Shown here: piece by piece, positions 61,902 through 64,000 of the stretch
Position numbering within the stretch: the first letter of the stretch is position 1
Layout of the letters: each line of letters opens with the position of its first letter
NCBI RefSeq assembly: GCF_001540865.1
Contig: NC_033631.1
Span: forward strand, 518,687 to 582,686
DNA from: Ananas comosus
Taxonomy: Eukaryota > Streptophyta > Magnoliopsida > Poales > Bromeliaceae
Reading direction: 5' to 3'
DNA length: 64,000 nt
Program-made: the position numbers and the translations under genes
Notes under the pieces: model-generated
Databases searched by the model: none
What the model saw: only the letters and a program-made list of their open reading frames with translations
What the model was told of the DNA's origin: nothing

Positions 61902-62614
61902 TTAAGCAGCCACAATGATTGCGCATCAAATAAAACGAATACTATAGTATAGCTTAATAGAATAGGTTTATCCACAAGTTAGTTAAATGCATACACTAAG
62001 GAAAAAGAGGAACAACGCAACCATTTCCCCAAGAACCTTTCTCAAATCTATTTATAATAATTAGAAATTGGGTTTTCAATAAAGAACTAACAGAGACGAG
62101 CACAGATAGGGCTTTTCAAGCAAATTAGTCAAAGAAGCACCACGAATTACTACTTAAAAAAGAGGGATAGAAAGCATCCATCCAATATCCCAATCTTTCT
62201 TTGGCATTCATTCAAACATAAATATTCGGAGATTAGGGTTTTTAAACTGCAAGGGAGAGAGAGAGAAGAGAGAGAGAGAGAAGAGCGGAATTAGCAAACC
62301 TGAATGTGCTTGTGGTGCGTCATCACTCATCACGCCACGGCCATAGGCGCCGCCACTCGTGCGTCGGGAGGGGAGATCCGTACGCTACAGGTCGATCTCG
62401 TCCTCGGCGGGCGCGGCGCGCGCGGTGGCGCGGCGGCGGTCGAAGCGAGGGGCCGCGGGGGGACGCGGTCGAGGAGGTGGCGCACGTCATAGCGGTCGAT
62501 GAGGAGGGAGGCGTCGGCGCTCCAGGGCACGAGCGCGGAGGCGGAGCCCACGAACGCCGCCGCGGCGTCGTCGTCGAAGAGGAGCGCGTGGCGCCCCGAC
62601 ACCTCCAGATCCAT
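56223..62614 (-). CDS. SFSWAP-like SURP/RS splicing regulator, exon 1 damaged
   Basis: Exons 62614-62300, 61236-61082, 60614-59811 and 57476-56223, all with GT-AG borders. The start MDLEVSGRHALLFDDD matches the N-terminus of plant SWAP/SURP proteins of the At5g55100 type. Exon 2 encodes AYQSVPFSYGDND. Exon 3 carries SURP1 (VHQIIARTALFVSRHGGQ...FGFLMPDNHLHAYFRYLV) and SURP2 (VEFILRNGKEFEAVL...HSYYLKILEEARE). Exon 4 gives FKMVIARGPKKD, then a Lys/Arg/Ser/His/Glu-rich RS-type tail and a C-terminal helix ending VRAMLLETM. Such proteins regulate alternative splicing in nuclear speckles. Exon 1 is out of frame with the rest: the ATG frame ends at TGA, and the frame that continues into exon 2 needs one extra base near the C6 run at about 62461 and has TAG in place of an expected GAG (EDEIDL-TAG). 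Either assembly errors in GC-rich DNA or recent loss of function. Confidence 0.8.
57477..59810 (-). other. Large intron 3 of the SFSWAP-like gene
   Basis: 2.3 kb, AT-rich, bounded by GAG|GTGATT and TTTTGCAG|GCC. It contains a short tandem duplication at about 59260-59346 (CACACCCAGTTGACACTTA twice, each followed by GTGGACCAC). No coding content is supported. Confidence 0.6.
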
Positions 62615-62779
62615 CGAAAACCTTCCTCGATCTCGACCTCGAACTCGCCCTCGCCCTCGCCCTCGACCCTGACCTCGACCTCGACCTCGCCCTCGCCCTC
62701 GCCCTCGACTACGATCTCAATCTCTCGATCTCGCGATCAATCGATGGATCGAGGGATCCGCGGAGGAAGAAGAGAAGCG

Positions 62780-62816
<37 letters not shown>

Positions 62817-62890
62817 GTTCGATCGGGGAACGGGATCGACTTAGGGTTTCGATGGGGGTGAGAGAAAGAGACGCCACAAAACCAATATTT
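62615..62890 (-). promoter_or_regulatory. 5' leader with hexamer repeats and a (GA)n tract
   Basis: Upstream of the SFSWAP-like ATG: a run of CTCGCC/CTCGAC hexamers (62630-62712), GATCGA words, then (GA)n at 62781-62814 and AGGGTTTCGATG. Typical of a plant leader and core promoter. The hexamer run is GC-rich and hard to sequence, like the damaged exon next to it. Confidence 0.5.
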
Positions 62891-63092
62891 TAATAAAGGG
62901 TTAATTGCATATAGATCCCCCAAACATAATAAATTGCAGATACAATCCTGTCCCCCAAACATAATAAATTGCAGATACATTCCTGTAAAGTTCAACTTTT
63001 ATAAGTTATTTCTGTAAAAGTCCTAATATTTTTAGATATGTCCCTCTGGTTTCTTACCATTAGAGACCCGTTAGAAAACTGTTTATATTTAC
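62891..63092. other. Short intergenic stretch with a tandem duplication
   Basis: CCCCCAAACATAATAAATTGCAGATACA occurs twice (about 62919 and 62951). No gene. Confidence 0.6.
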
Positions 63093-63575
63093 TGTGAGAC
63101 CCTAGATAGTCCTATATATGAGATATAATAGGGCTAAACTCTTAACCCAGCTTAAGCATTTTGGGTGGTGGCTAGACCCAAGAGGTTAAGAGAGTAAGCG
63201 TCCTAGGACGGGAGTAGTCCTAGGATGGGTGACCTCCTGGGAAGTCGGGGCGTCACAGATGGTATCAGAGCCAATTACCAGCCGTAAGTGTGAGATGAGT
63301 CTCGGCTGAGCCAGGGTCTGGATGACGGGCTAGCGAGACGAGTCTCACATCGCTTGATACTTATGAGTCTGAGCCTGACGAGGACGTCAAGACTTAAAGA
63401 AGGGGAGATTGTGAGACCCTAGATAGTCCTATATATAAGATATAATAGGGCTAAACTCTTAACCCGGCTTAAGCATTTTGGGTGGTGGCTAGACCCAAGA
63501 GGTTAAGAGAGTTAAGCGTGTTAGGATGGGAGTAGTCCTAGGATGGGTGACCTCTTGGAAAGTCGGGGCGTCACA
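63093..63575 (+). mobile_element. Complete Cassandra-type TRIM retrotransposon
   Basis: Two LTRs of 165-166 bp (63093-63257 and 63410-63575) begin TGTGAGACCC and end GGGCGTCACA. The primer-binding site TGGTATCAGAGCC (63260-63272) matches initiator tRNA-Met, and a purine tract AAGAAGGGGAGAT precedes the second LTR. The flanking 5-bp target duplication is TTTAC on both sides. Each LTR holds a 5S rRNA-like promoter block (GGAGTAGTCCTAGGATGGGT, then GACCTC), the hallmark of Cassandra. It encodes no protein and depends on other retrotransposons. LTR differences are few, so the insertion is fairly recent. Confidence 0.88.
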
Positions 63576-64000
63576 TTTACAATTTTGTCATCACAAATAT
63601 GTTCCTCCAAAAGTTATAACAGTATAATATAAGAAAGGTAAAAATATCAAAAATTAACCCGGATAAAGTATTTAACCTATGGTTAACTAAACTTTTCTAA
63701 CGAATTCTAATGGAAGAGACATATTTGAAAACATTAGGGGTGTGTTTGGTTCGAAGTCGGATTCGAAATCGAAAACGGAATGGGAATAAGCTAGAATCGG
63801 AATCGGAATGACTAATTACCTCATTCTGTTTGGTTTGCCACCTGAATCGGAATCGAAATGAATCATTTCCATTATCGGTGTTTGGTTCAGATAATTATCA
63901 GAAACAGAATCAAATTAATATACCAATTTTACCCTTTTAATATATTTTAATTACTTTTAACTAGTTTGAATACTCTATTTAAAATATAAATGAGCAACTT
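63576..64000. mobile_element. Partial element with GGGTGTGTTTGGTTCG start, running off the window
   Basis: From about 63737, GGGTGTGTTTGGTTCG is followed by repeated GGAATCGGAATCG words and an internal GTGTTTGGTTCAG, the style of a plant MITE or small hAT/PIF element. The far end lies beyond the window, so its class cannot be set. 63576-63736 shows nothing. Confidence 0.4.

Overview
This is plant nuclear DNA. It shows spliced genes with GT-AG introns and leaders rich in CTAGGGTTT, CACTA, hAT-derived and Cassandra-type elements, many MITEs, and (TA)n/(GA)n microsatellites. Codon use and the families present suggest a monocot, but I cannot name the species.

The main observation is not a gene. 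About half of the window is not valid double-strand sequence in the order given. Four blocks match their counterparts, or read as genes, only if the letters are read right to left WITHOUT complementing (equivalently, they are complements that were never reversed). The blocks are 1-620, 5343-6531, about 11.9-33.7 kb, and 40077-46356. Normal inversion always gives a reverse complement, so these 'mirror' blocks cannot come from normal recombination. The evidence is independent in each case: (i) long left-to-right complement matches inside the window; (ii) the missing first exon of a methyltransferase-like gene, with matching splice phase; (iii) two CACTA elements whose ends read GTGATG/CATCAC as written but CACTAC/GTAGTG when mirrored, each with a perfect 3-bp target duplication; (iv) open exons visible only in the mirrored reading. 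Three blocks abut a single 'n' (5342, 33729, 46357) and the fourth starts at base 1. The blocks therefore sit at contig ends, which points to faulty contig-end extension or gap filling.

Layout. 1-7.8 kb: tandem and inverted copies of the leader region of one gene, with mirror blocks a and b. 7.8-9.6 kb (+): an RNase P Rpr2/Rpp21-type zinc-ribbon protein. 9.9-11.4 kb (-): exons 2-3 of a BMT5-like Rossmann methyltransferase whose exon 1 lies mirrored at 32.8-33.1 kb. 11.9-33.7 kb: mirror block c, holding small CACTA elements, foldback MITEs and at least two hidden gene fragments. 33.7-40.0 kb: a TNP2-type CACTA transposase gene (-), a decayed tRNA-Gln and a promoter-like leader. 40.08-46.36 kb: a base-for-base mirror of the preceding 6.28 kb. 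46.36-49.6 kb: a CACTA right end, an inverted duplicate of 3.9-5.1 kb, and two MITEs with 9-bp target duplications. 50.1-54.9 kb (-): a BED-finger hAT-derived RICESLEEPER-like gene with a repeat-filled leader intron. 56.2-62.6 kb (-): an SFSWAP-like SURP/RS splicing regulator with two lesions in exon 1. 63.1-63.6 kb: a complete Cassandra-type TRIM retrotransposon.

The genes do not form a pathway; they are ordinary neighbours in a repeat-rich region. Any six-frame prediction inside the four mirror blocks should be discarded, and those blocks re-read after reversing the letters in place.
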